64,000 bases of DNA, from positions 96,328,932 through 96,392,931 of the forward strand of contig CM036168.1 of assembly GCA_020631735.1 (NCBI GenBank), written 5' to 3'. Positions 10,116-20,738 of this stretch are shown piece by piece (position 1 is the stretch's first letter; the number at the start of each line of letters is the position of its first letter). The position numbers and the translations under genes were made by a program. The DNA comes from Saccharum officinarum (lineage: Eukaryota > Streptophyta > Magnoliopsida > Poales > Poaceae). The notes under the pieces were generated by a model. It had not been told where the DNA came from and made no database searches. It was given only the letters and a program-made list of their open reading frames with translations.

Positions 10116-11680
10116 TACGTGCATTATCTCTCGGCTGCAATATTTTTACACAATAAATTAACCATACTTCATTGATTATGCGTGCATACTACACCCACAC
10201 CTAGCTATATATAGCTAACTTTCCCAACGATTAGGTCAGCGCAAACAGTACTATTCCATTCTAGTGATACTAGCCGATCCGTATGGTTTGTCTTTCTAGT
10301 AGTTCTTATTAGTTTATTATTACTAGTATAATCTACTATACCTTAAAAACTGTTTATTACTATTCTACTGTGATAATATATATAATTCAGCACTATCTCT
10401 ATCATAGAAAGAATAATGCAATTCTAGTTTTATGCCTAGATAGTCAAGGCATTTAAGTTTGGCAAAATTTATTATAAGAAATATATCAAATGTTTATGTA
10501 TGCTACTTTCTCCATCTGTGAAAGAATACAACTCCTAGCACTGAGTAAAAGTATTTTGAGTGTGGTCAAGTTTATTTAATAAATAGCAATCATTGATGCC
10601 AAATATATGATACATGCAAACAAGTATTATTTTGAGTAATAATCAGCATATATTACGGTTGAAACGCCGTAAAAAAAAGTACGTATATCATACCAACAAA
10701 CAGTAGTTACAGATTCGAGCTATATATCTAGGAGAGGTGTGCTACATACATTTAATTACCATTGAAGAGAAATTATTGACACATATATATTCTAGCCCAG
10801 CCGCGTTGTACCATATTACTATAATCAATATTTGTGTAGGAGTACCGCCCGGCTGTGTGGAGTAGTAGTACTCTGGTTATGTATAAGCTACTGCATTTAA
10901 AAAGTTCATTACAATTCTCTAATCTTAATTAGAATTTGGAGGAGTAGCTAGAATTTGGTACAATGGTTGATTAATATTCTAGAAAAATTAAAGGCCATGT
11001 TTAATTAAGACTTTATTTTTCTACCAGTAACCTTCAAAATAACATGAAATTCGCATGCTGTTTAGTAGACACGTATTGGAAAACACTGCCATAATCACAA
11101 AGTTTCACATTCATTTATAAATATATTGTTGTAGAAAATAGTGACTAATGGTATAAATTGGAGACTGACCTGTGACGTTGGTCGGGCCATCAATTAGAAT
11201 ATTGCAGTCCAATTACACACATTTGTAAATTACTTGAATAAATAATTAATAAAATTCATATCATGTGGGGGACTACCTACTAGCTGCCTAGCTAGACTGA
11301 TAGAGTGGGGCACATGGCGACCCAACAGCCATGATTAGTTTTTGATTTATTATACATTTTATCATTCGTATTAATTAATTATTTGATTTAAAAATGGAGG
11401 AGGTGATTTGATTGAGAGATGAAGATATGATTAATTAGTACACGCAATTGAAGATTGAGGTGATTTGAATGGAGTGATGATGAAGATATGACTAATTAGT
11501 AATTCGCAAGAAAAAGAAGACAAGCCATAGGGACGGACGGGCGTGATGACGAGGACAGATGAGGCGGGGACGGTGACAGCTGGGCCCACCACGAATCTTT
11601 TGCCCACCACGAAACCTCGCACACCCCTGTCCTGTCCCTACCCAAATAGCAAGTTTAACATTTCAGTGAATAAATTTTAA
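10116..11680. other. AT-rich intergenic DNA
   Basis: No gene, RNA gene or complete element is recognised. A short CTCCATCTGTGAAAGAA-type Stowaway remnant occurs near 10509. Open frames here are short and lack domains. Confidence 0.4.
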
Positions 11681-12714
11681 CCTCGCCTGTGTGGAGCTAC
11701 TGAGGATGATGCCCACTTGATTTTCCACTGCAATCTCCCCAGGGCGGTATATATGGTTTTCCTTTAACCCAACCATAAGAACTCATGACCTCCCCCAAGA
11801 ACAGGATGGAGTCCAGAACATTTTACAGAACTTGATTACTGCTGCCACACCTGAGATCCTCTTTTCTAAAATATTATTCACACTTTGGTACATATGGAAG
11901 GCACGAAATGATTACCATTTCCGCAGGAAAAGCATGGACGCCAGTACAGGTGCATAATGCAGTAGCGGCACATCTCAATTCACACACTCAGGCCATTCCA
12001 ATTGTTGTATCCACAGCAAATGACACAACCAACAGATCACCAGACACTGATGGAATAATGAACACAGCGTCAGGTATGCACCTTCTGTCAAATACAGGAA
12101 CCAATGGCGAACAGCACCTCCACAGCCATGCCGGCCCTAATCCCAGGTAGCAGATGTTATGTGGACGCATCCACATCACCAGATCAAGTAGGAGCTCCTC
12201 CATCGACAGCAGGTCTGGGAATTTTCATTCTTAACTTCCAGGTACAACCCACATAGTCGGTCTACGTTAAGGCAAAGCTCCCCAATTGCTCCTCGGTGAT
12301 AATGGCGGAAGCAGCAGCACTTGCCCTTGCATCATCCATTACACAGGCTATGCAAATCCACAGCTGCAACTTCTTATCTGACTGCCAGCAGCTGGTGCAC
12401 TTCCTCAACAAACCCCACCTCTCCAACCCTCCAGATTGGCGAATCAAACCTTTTACTCAGCACTTCGCCAACAATGCAAATCATACGTCCTCAAGGTTAT
12501 TCAAGATCAACAGGAACCTCAACTCCACAGCTGATGGATTAGCAAGACAGGCTTTAGCCTCACAGGCATTAGATTTTCACAGCCACTGCTCCAATGTGCA
12601 ATGTGGCCCCTTTTGCTCTGTAATGCATGCTCTACTGTTTGTAGACTTGCCTTGTGTGAACATCATTGTAGCATCTTGCTGCTCCTAATATATATGTTTC
12701 TTGTCAAAAAAAAA
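11681..12714 (+). mobile_element. 3' end of a decayed LINE (non-LTR retrotransposon)
   Basis: At about 11685-11755 the plus strand reads CGATEDDAHLIFHCNLPRA, the zinc-binding domain that follows reverse transcriptase in plant LINEs (zf-RVT). Next comes a WKARNDYHF-type linker (about 11890-11925), then an RNase H domain (about 12150-12570). A short oligo(A) run at 12706-12714 after TTTCTTGTC fits a LINE tail. Frames change between blocks and a stop interrupts the RNase H. Reverse transcriptase itself is not present upstream, so this is a 5'-truncated, dead copy. Confidence 0.75.
12150..12688 (+). pseudogene. LINE RNase H domain remnant
   Basis: The block CYVDAST supplies the first catalytic Asp. 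MAEAAALALASS supplies the Glu, FLSDCQQLV the second Asp, and the end NSTADGLARQAL is the usual ADxLAR motif of plant LINE RNase H. An in-frame TAG lies between the first and second motifs (near 12254). From about 12296 the frame is open to 12688. The protein would be non-functional as it stands. It belongs to the LINE described at this position, not to a host gene. Confidence 0.75.
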
Positions 12715-14196
12715 CCTCAGTATTTTTTTGGAATTACATTAGAACTCAGACACTTACAACGCATGCACACGCTCTTATGAACGCATGTATGCAAATCCTA
12801 CACCTATCAGCATCTTCAAAGACTAGGCCGACAAATTCTTGAGATTGACGATTTAACCCTAGTATTTTACACGCACTTTATTCTACTTTCCTTGAAATGT
12901 ACATGCATATTATTACTGAGCAAGCACTGTGCATTGTAATTCCTTTTAGTTTGGGCATGATATCCTAACACATTAGGACTCTAAAATTTGGCTAGTTTTA
13001 CTTCAGCTTTGCTAGCTGTATGATCCTTAGCTAATCAGCGAACATTTACTAGACTAGAATCCAGCGAAAAGATCAAATAATTCCGTGACTTTTTTCTGAA
13101 CAAATTCCGGGACATAATTTATTACCACAACTTCTAATCATAACATTTTCATATACTTTATATTAGTTTATAGATAACTTATCATGAAATTTTCTTTATG
13201 TAAATTTTGAAACCCAACTTTTATTCATAACTATCAGTGGACAAATTTATTCATAACAATTTCTCAACATAATTTTTATAGCAGAACTTTACATAACTAT
13301 TTTACGAATAATGTATACAAATATGTTTTTGTTGCTCAACATGTTTTGAAAAGCATAACTTATTCAGCACAATTTTTCTACGTAATTTGCTCCAGACCAA
13401 TTTCTCAACCTAAAAAATTATTCATAGCATATAGAAGATAAAATGCAAAGGATAGAGAGAAGAAAGAAAAAATGAAAGGGAAAAAGAAGTGAGAAAATTG
13501 CATGGAGGTATATCCATGATCACGAGTTCACGACCACGAACAAATCGCTCCGGACGCAGAGTGAGAGAAATGGAGAAAATAAAGAAATATCAAGCCATCA
13601 GGGAACGGTGGATGGAGACACAGGAAGATAATGTTGCCGTCTACCATGGGTCCTGTAATGTGAAAGTGAAAGCAAGTGCAAGAGACATGTCGCAACAGAA
13701 AAATCATTCACTCCAAATGATCGAACACCCGCTAATCTGGATTTGTGCTTCGTGCTATCATGACACAAGAAAGCATTTAGTTTTCCTTTGCATTTCAGGG
13801 TAAAACATTTAATCTAATGGCGTTCCGTCCTTAATAATATGCGTCATGTTAACATGACTGAGGAAGTATTTAGTTTTCCTTAATTCTCCATTTCAAGGTA
13901 AGCTCTTGTTGTTTCTCTTGTGAATCTTTAGTACATTCTAGAAATTGTATCGTTTTGCTCCATTTATATATTTGTATTTAAGTTATAAAATTTTACCCTT
14001 TCAAAAAAGGTAAAACATTGATCTAATGGCGTGCCATGAGGTAAAAATAATACTTCTCCATCCGGCCGCAAGCACAAGTCCTTTTCAGATAAGATCTGTC
14101 AATCGAAAAAAGAACTACAAACACTAATAACTTCTAAATTATCGAGTTTATTTGGAAATACACAATGCAAACCTTGTGTTTTGTCTTTTGTTTATC
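12715..14196. other. AT-rich intergenic DNA
   Basis: Nothing coding is supported. The 104-codon frame at 13489-13803 is rich in charged residues but has no domain, promoter or splice support. Confidence 0.4.
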
Positions 14197-14201
14197 CTCT
14201 C

Positions 14202-14908
14202 TGTTGGGACATGCCATATTCATATGGGCCAAGTCCCCTAGAAGAGGCCCGACTAGCGTCATTGGAGTGGCATATAAAACCCACACCCACCCAGGGTCGC
14301 TTGTAAATTTCCGCTTGCTTATATAATGCCAAGAACATGAGGGCAAGGGGCTCTCTCCTCTCCCACTCATTTTTTGCGAACCCTAGCCGTCGCCTCACTT
14401 TCCCCTCTCACATGTTGGAGCCTTCGTCGCAAGACCTTCTCCGTGGAGCCTCCATACTAAACCATCGTTGCGGAGCCTTCTCTGTGGAGCCTCTGTCATG
14501 GTGCCTTCTCCGCAAAGCCCTTATACAAAACAAACATCAGGCCTTCGTCTGCGACCTTCATTCTAGGCCTTCGTCCGAGGCCTTCGTTCTGGGCCTTCAT
14601 TCCGGGCCTTCGTCCAAGGCCTTCTATCCAGACCTTCGTCTGGGACCTTTGTCCAGAGCCTTTGTCACGGACCTTCTCTGGCTGGGCCTTCGTCGTGGAC
14701 CTTCTCTGGTCGGGCCTTCGTCATGAGACCTTCTCCATCCGGGCCTTCATCGCGGACCTTCTCCGACCAACCTTCTTTAGGAGACCTTCTCCCGCCGACC
14801 TTCTCTGGGAGACCTTCTCCCGCCGGCCTTCACCAAGGGACCTTCTCCGGCTAGCATTCACCAAGTCACCTCCACCTCTCAGCCCTGTTCGAGACACTTG
14901 TCCCAACA
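14202..14908 (+). repeat. 5' LTR of the gag-pol-less element
   Basis: It begins TGTTGGGACA and ends TGTCCCAACA, so the termini are a perfect 10-base inverted pair. About 14400-14870 consists of imperfect GGCCTTCGTC / GACCTTCTCC repeats. A TATATAA at about 14319 may be the LTR promoter. It is longer than the 3' LTR (707 versus 671 bases). Confidence 0.9.
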
Positions 14909-14921
14909 TTGGCGCCCACCG
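14909..14921 (+). other. Primer-binding site
   Basis: TTGGCGCCCACCG follows the LTR immediately. TGGCGCC-type sites at this position are usual in plant Ty3-type and derivative elements. The exact priming tRNA was not determined. Confidence 0.6.
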
Positions 14922-16019
14922 TACTCGACACAAATAAATTTTTAGAGAGTGTGAACCTATGAGAACACTCGATGAAATGTAAGGTCCTTGGGGCAAAGGT
15001 ATGATCTCTTTAAACCTTCATAGCTAGCAGAAACGATACCCTCAGATAAAACTTTGCCAACTTTTCTCAAAAGAATTTATAAAAACAATAATATAAAAAT
15101 ATAATAAAATAATGCTTTAAAAATGTTAAAGCCTTCGGCTCTATTTTATAAAATAAAAAAGTTATGAAAGCTCAAGAGCCTTCGGCCCCTAGAAGAAAGT
15201 CACTAAGGCTCTCAAGCCTTCTACTCCTATTTAAAAGAGAAAAAAATATAGAAACCAACAGCTTTCTTGCTTTTGTTATCACATCCAAGGCTAAAGAAAA
15301 GACAGTGGGGATTTTCCTTCCGAAGGTTAACCAGCAAGCCAAGCTAGTGCTTGCGTTTCTTTTGTGCAGGTCATCAGTTACTTTGGTAAGCCTGGGCCTT
15401 CGGTTAGATTTCTGTGGAAGATTGGAATATGCGATACACAAGAATGAAGCCTAGCCAAGCCTCCGGCAACGCTCCAAATGAGAATAATAACAGTCTTCGT
15501 CAGTAGCCTTTGCTAGTGAGGTCAGCCTTCTTTAGCAACCTTCATCAGCAGAGCAAAGGTTTGAACCCATAAGAACCTTGAGAGAAGGTTAGAATCTCCG
15601 GACAAAGTTTCTTGCAGGTTATATATTAATCACGGGGAAGGCCGTATTCTCACATCACCCGAAGGCTGAATTTCCGTGCGGGATTTCTGGATTTAATTTT
15701 GGAGATTGAATTTCTAAACTTCGGGATTATCCGACAAAAAGCCTTCAGTTGCTTTGCCTTCGAAGAAAACTCAAAATCGTTCAGTTGCCACCATATATTT
15801 CAGTCATGCCAGCGAAGAACATATTTAGGTGAGATTTTTAATGAGGCAGGACCCACGAGAGACATCAAAACCAAAGTCGAAAGTGGCTAGCAATGGAGCC
15901 ACAACATTCAACAACAACTTTTTCAGTGGAAAGAGGACCCTCTGTTACCCAAGCCAAAAGCGCGTGGGCATGGAACGACCTCCTCGGCGCAAAGCACTTG
16001 ACCTTAGCAAAGACCTAGG
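14922..16019 (+). other. Internal region of the LTR element, no gene
   Basis: Leader-like sequence with repeated CCTTCGGC and AGCCTTC words. Frames of up to about 110 codons carry no retroviral domain. Confidence 0.5.
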
Positions 16020-17150
16020 CTTCGTCAGCTATCGGCCTTCATCATCTGTCAGTAGACTTCATCTATCAATGGTTCTCAGTAGCCTTCATCACTCATTGGC
16101 CTTCGTCAATGAACAACCTTCATCAGTTATTGGTCTTCGTCAGTCGACAGCCTTCATCATCTATTAGTAGACTTCATCTATCGATGGTTCTCAGCAACCT
16201 TCGTCACTTATTGGCCTTCGTCATTAAACAACCTTCATCAGTCAGTGACCTTCGCCAGTCAGTGACCTTCGCTAGCCAGCGGCTTCGCCTTCATCAATCA
16301 GTAGCCTTCATCAGTTATTGACCTTTGTCAGTCAGTGGTCTTGGTCAATTATTTGCCTTCGTCAGTTAGTACACTCCAACAATCAGCTGTTCTCATGAAA
16401 TATTCAACCTTTGTTAGATGTCTCAGTGATCCTCTATCAGTCAATAATTTTCATCAGTCATCAACCTTCGTCATTTAGTGGCATTCGTCAGTTATATATT
16501 GGCTTTCATCATTAGTCAGTGGCATTCACCTATCATTGGTTCTCAGTAGCCTTCGTCATTCAGTGGCCTTCGTCAGCTATTGACTTCCATCATTAGTCAG
16601 TGGTCTTCACCTATCATTGGTTCTCAGTAGCCTTTGACATTCAGTGGCCTTTGTCAGTTATAGTCTTTTATCGTTTGTTAGTGACCTTCACCTATCATTG
16701 GTTCTCAGTAGCCTTCGTAATTCAGTGGCCTTCGTCAGTTATTGGCTTTCATCATTTGTCAATGACCTTCATCTATAATTGGCTATCACAAGTCAGCAGC
16801 CTTCGTCAATTATGGGCCTTCGAAGTCAGCGGCCTTCATTAGTCAGTGACTTTCGTCAGTCAGTTGATTTTCATCAAGTCAACAGCTTTCGTCACTTATT
16901 GACCTTCGTCAGTCTATAGCTTTCGTCAGTCAATGACCTTCACCTATATTTGTTTATCATCAAACAACAACCTTCGTCATTCAGCAATCTTCATCTGTCA
17001 GCAACCTTTGTCATCCAGCAGCCTTCGTCTGTCAGCAACCTTCGTTACTCAACAACCTTCATTATTTAACAACCTTCGTCAGTTGACAACCTTTGTTCAT
17101 TCAGCAGCCTTTGTCTGTCAGTATCCTTCTAGTCAGCGACCTCCATCAGA
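16020..17150 (+). repeat. Degenerate CTTCGTCAGTCAGTGGC satellite-like array
   Basis: Dozens of imperfect copies of a unit of about 18-24 bases containing CTTCGTCAGT or CTTCATCAGTCAGTGACC run head to tail. There are longer higher-order repeats such as CACCTATCATTGGTTCTCAG at about 16527, 16608 and 16690. Long apparent frames here simply translate the repeat. Confidence 0.85.
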
Positions 17151-17854
17151 AATTGAATTTTGATAGCCACCCAACCTTCGAACCCTCTAACGCTAACACT
17201 TCTCTTTTTTACAGGTTGTATTGTTCAATTTTTCTTAGGTTTTTATAATATGCATTAACTAAATTTTGTGTGAACTAACATTCGCAGGAAATTGATCCTT
17301 TTTATGTTCAATGTTACAAGTCATATTTATACCTATACAGGTTCTTGAATGGCAGCTGTAACACCTCTGGTGTTAAGCATGCATTAGGCATTGAAAATCA
17401 TAAGCACGAGCATCATCTTGCATTCATAATCACATGAAATATAAAGAAAACTTTGTTTTGAAACATATGAAACACATAGCCCCGCAACATGGATGTTACA
17501 TTTGTTTGTTTAAATAAAACTATGCCATGATTATGATTGTTAGTTCAATAAACATGTTTATTTAGTAATGCAAATAATTTAGAAATGTTTAGCAAGCATT
17601 TTTGAGTAAGTTTTGTATTCAAAGTTTTCTCAAATTTTGCTTTTAAAAATAATTTAGAAAAATAGAGTTTTGACTTAAATGAACTTTAAATCTTTATTTC
17701 AAAATCTAGTTGCAATTTTAAAATGCACCTTTAAGCAAAGTTGTAGAGTTTAAAATTATAAACAAATTTTATTTTTGGATCAACTTGTGAAATAGGATTT
17801 TTGTTGCTAAAAATGCAAAAATATTGCTGTTATTCAAAAAAATAAAAAGAAAAA

Positions 17855-18646
17855 TTGGTTTATACCTTATTGGGCCGCGCGCTTCACTTCTGGCCCGCTC
17901 GCGCAAGCTGGCTTGGCCCGCCTAATCTCCGCGCTCCCCCTCCCGTGCGCTTGCGTCTCGACCACGGTAGACGCCCGCCGCCGCGTGGACGCCATGCGCC
18001 AGCGACGGCAGCACCTGGCCGTCCGGTGGCCCCCGCGACCCATGCGCCCGCCTGCTCCCTCCGCGCGCGCGTCCGCCTCCTCTGCTCTCTCCCATTGCCT
18101 CCCTCCGCGCCAGCAGCACCAGAGCACGCGCCCGCGCTCACCTCTGCCACCGCCCGCGCAAGCTCCTCATCGGAGTTGGCCGTTCCAGTCACCGCAGCTC
18201 ACCGCCAGCGTCTCCATCTTGCTCCGAGCACCGCCTCTTCTTTGCGCAACCAGTGCTCGCCTTGGCTCGCAGTGGTAATGCCCCTATCCTCGAAGATTGC
18301 TCGCCGGAGATCGGGCATGCTCACTGGAGAAGAACCGCTCCGTGGACACCTCCGTTCCGCTTCACCTCCCGCCCTCTTTTCTCACGCACAATCACCGCAT
18401 CGCATCCCTGATGCTCCCGAACACCTCCACTCACCATGCCGTGCCGGGGACACCTCACCGGTGATGACCCGCGCTGCCGCTCCGCCATGCACGGCGGCGG
18501 CCGACTTCCTGAGCTCCCTGGGCCATGCCACGGCCCTGTCAGGTTTGCACGAGAGTGGGGAGCACGCCGGTCACCTTGGCTTGGCCGGAGACCTCGCCGT
18601 CGGCGAGATCCCACCGGTCAGCGCTGCCTCAGCTCGGCCTAGCTGA
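17855..18646 (+). other. GC-rich block with long open frames, not recognised as a gene
   Basis: A 263-codon plus-strand frame and several opposing frames are all open because the block is very rich in GC and poor in stop codons. The translation is low-complexity Pro/Ala/Ser/Arg with no domain. It sits inside the probable solo LTR, where such blocks occur in long-LTR elements. I do not call a protein here. Confidence 0.5.
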
Positions 18647-19606
18647 CGGGTGGGGTCCCCTTGACCCGAGGGCCCTCCTGTCTGTCTCTCTGTGCTGATC
18701 CGGGGTGAAGGAATGGGTGCGCGTAGCCGTTTGAGCCGGGTGGATTTTCGGTTTTAAAAGAAAACCTTTTTCTGAAAATGTGAAAATACTTCCAAAAATC
18801 ATATCTTGAGAAGTATAGCTCTAAATTTATTAAAACAAATTTTGTTGTGTTTCTTAGCACTAGATATACAATTTGAAAATATTGCATGTCAATTTTGTGA
18901 TACTTTTATATAGGGCTTTATTTAATTCTTGTAATTGTTGTTTTATTAGAAAATGCATAGTAAATAGACATACATCAGAAAAATATGATTCCAATTTTAT
19001 TGATCTAATCTTGAGATGTACTTTCTATGAAAAATATATGTCATGCATGTTCTGTAGAAAAATATGGCTATGTGATTTATGTGTATTTATTTACCATTTC
19101 TTGTAAAATTGCTAGAGCCAAAAATATGAATAGAACATATATGTGAAACTTTTTGTACAGTGTTTGTAGACTATGTAGGTCATGGAAAAAATACTAAATC
19201 TGTTGTTTAAAGCTTTTCATAGTACAAAGTATTTTCATGCTCATTTATACGTCCTAACTTGTCATTTTTGTGCAGGCAGTTTTACTTATTCAATTGCCAT
19301 GAAAATTTTATGGTAGGCTACTTATGGTATGATTATGCTACTATCATTTTTCTAGATTTTTCTATGCACTAGAAATATATGTTTCTGTTGTAACCCTAGT
19401 TTAAAAGTGAAAGAAAATAATATTCTTTATGCATGATTAGTTTAGTGGTGTAGCTTTGGTATATCTTTGAAGCATCAAATCCTTTGCTGATGTCACTTGG
19501 CATGTTAGTATGGTTGTGGTGATGAAGTATAGTGGCACACATGTTAGGGCTATATGTTAGTTATCGGAAAGTTAGTAGTAGAAGAGAATGCAGTAGATGA
19601 CATGTA

Positions 19607-20738
19607 CTCCCTCCGTACCCAGAAAGCTTGACGTCCTGGGCATACGGTCTGTTTTTACAAAGGTAGACGTTCTGGGCTTAGCGTGGTGAAGTTGGACGCG
19701 AATACCCCTGGCCATCGCTGCAAGTCCGCTTCGTATTCACGCTCGCACGCGCACCGCCTGCATTCATCGCTCGCACGCACGCCGCCCGCATTCATCGCTC
19801 GCACGTGCTCGCACGCGACTCCCTTCGTCTACCGCAGCACGCGCACCTCCCTCGTTCCTCTGCTGCAGCCACTTCTTCTCCGCAGAGAGCTCGCTACCGC
19901 CGCCTTCTTGTTAGTGTTTAGGGATCGATCGCCATGGATTCCTGCTGGCTGAAGCTCCGTCGCAGGTCGGAGGAGTTGATCACGGGCTCAGAGGAGGTGC
20001 TCGCGGACTCACAGGTGGCGCCGAACTCGGCGGATGTGCTCGTCTCCGATGAGGTCGTGCCGTTCTCCGCGAATGTCATCGCGGACTCCGTCGAGGAGGT
20101 CCCGAACTCCGTCGAGGAGGTGATCGCGGGCTCCGATGAGGTGCTCGCGGACTCACCGGTGGTGCCGGACTCGGCGGATATGCTCAGCTCCGATGAGGTC
20201 GAGTCGTTGTCCGCGAACGTTGTCGCGGACTCCGTCGAGGAGGTCCCCGACTCCCTCGCGATCGTGCCGGGCGACGTCGAGGTGGTGCAGTGCGCTCGTT
20301 GCGGAACGTTTAAATTCTAATCGCGAGCGCCGCTTGAATGCTGAAATTCAAAGGCAGAGCGCGGGCGATGAAAACCAGCAGCAACAAAATTCAAAGGCGC
20401 GATGAAAACCAGCAGCAACAGGCCTGAGCGCGCGCGATCAGTGAAAACCAGTGGAGTACGCGAGCGCGAACGGCCCAAAATCGATCGCACAGCGCCATGC
20501 AAACGCGAGCACAGTGCCATGCAAAATGCCAAGCGCTTCAAAAAAAAAATGCGGCTGACCGTGGACGTCCGGCCTCGGGCTGCGGTGTCCTTGCCAATCC
20601 AGCTACGAGAGAGTGTTGTGCAGATAGCACCCGCACCTCTATTTAATAAGGGAAAGGATAGAAAGATACCCCTAATTAATCACTCCTTGATTACCACAAT
20701 CTTGTCCTAAACGTCAAGCTTTCTGGGTATGGAGAGAG
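19607..20738 (+). mobile_element. 1.13-kb Stowaway/mariner-ended element carrying an ORF
   Basis: The ends CTCCCTCCGTACCCAGAAAG and CTTTCTGGGTATGGAGAGAG form an inverted repeat that extends inward through CTTGACGT / ACGTCAAG. Both sides carry TA (19605-19606 and 20739-20740). The interior is GC-rich, unlike typical MITEs, and encodes one clear frame. No DDE transposase is present, so the element is non-autonomous. The cargo-like interior suggests captured sequence. Confidence 0.8.
19934..20320 (+). CDS. 128-residue acidic repeat protein inside the Stowaway-type element
   Basis: The ATG at 19934 is in a strong context (GCCATGG) and starts MDSCWLKLRRRSEEL. The body is two long imperfect repeats: EVLADSQVAPNSADVL...SANVIADSVEEVPNS and EVLADSPVVPDSADML...SANVVADSVEEVPDS. 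The C-terminus has a CARCGTFKF tail with a lone CxxC. The protein is strongly acidic, has no signal peptide or membrane segment, and matches no family I recognise. It ends before a region of short frames and the right inverted repeat. It may be captured host coding sequence, a diverged element-specific protein, or simply open because of GC content. Repeat conservation at the protein level would favour real coding. Confidence 0.4.
   Translation: MDSCWLKLRRRSEELITGSEEVLADSQVAPNSADVLVSDEVVPFSANVIADSVEEVPNSVEEVIAGSDEVLADSPVVPDSADMLSSDEVESLSANVVADSVEEVPDSLAIVPGDVEVVQCARCGTFKF

Noticed and set aside
14202..14908. Long plus and minus frames in the LTRs (129 and 91 codons; 135 and 90 in the right LTR)
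   Set aside because: They read through GGCCTTCGTC repeats, change frame between the two LTR copies, and have no domain.
16020..17150. CRISPR-like array
   Set aside because: Repeats are degenerate, vary in spacing, lack unique spacers, and lie inside a plant LTR element.
17867..18642. Several long frames on both strands in the GC-rich block
   Set aside because: All six frames are nearly open because of base composition. The products are low-complexity and the block lies inside a probable LTR.
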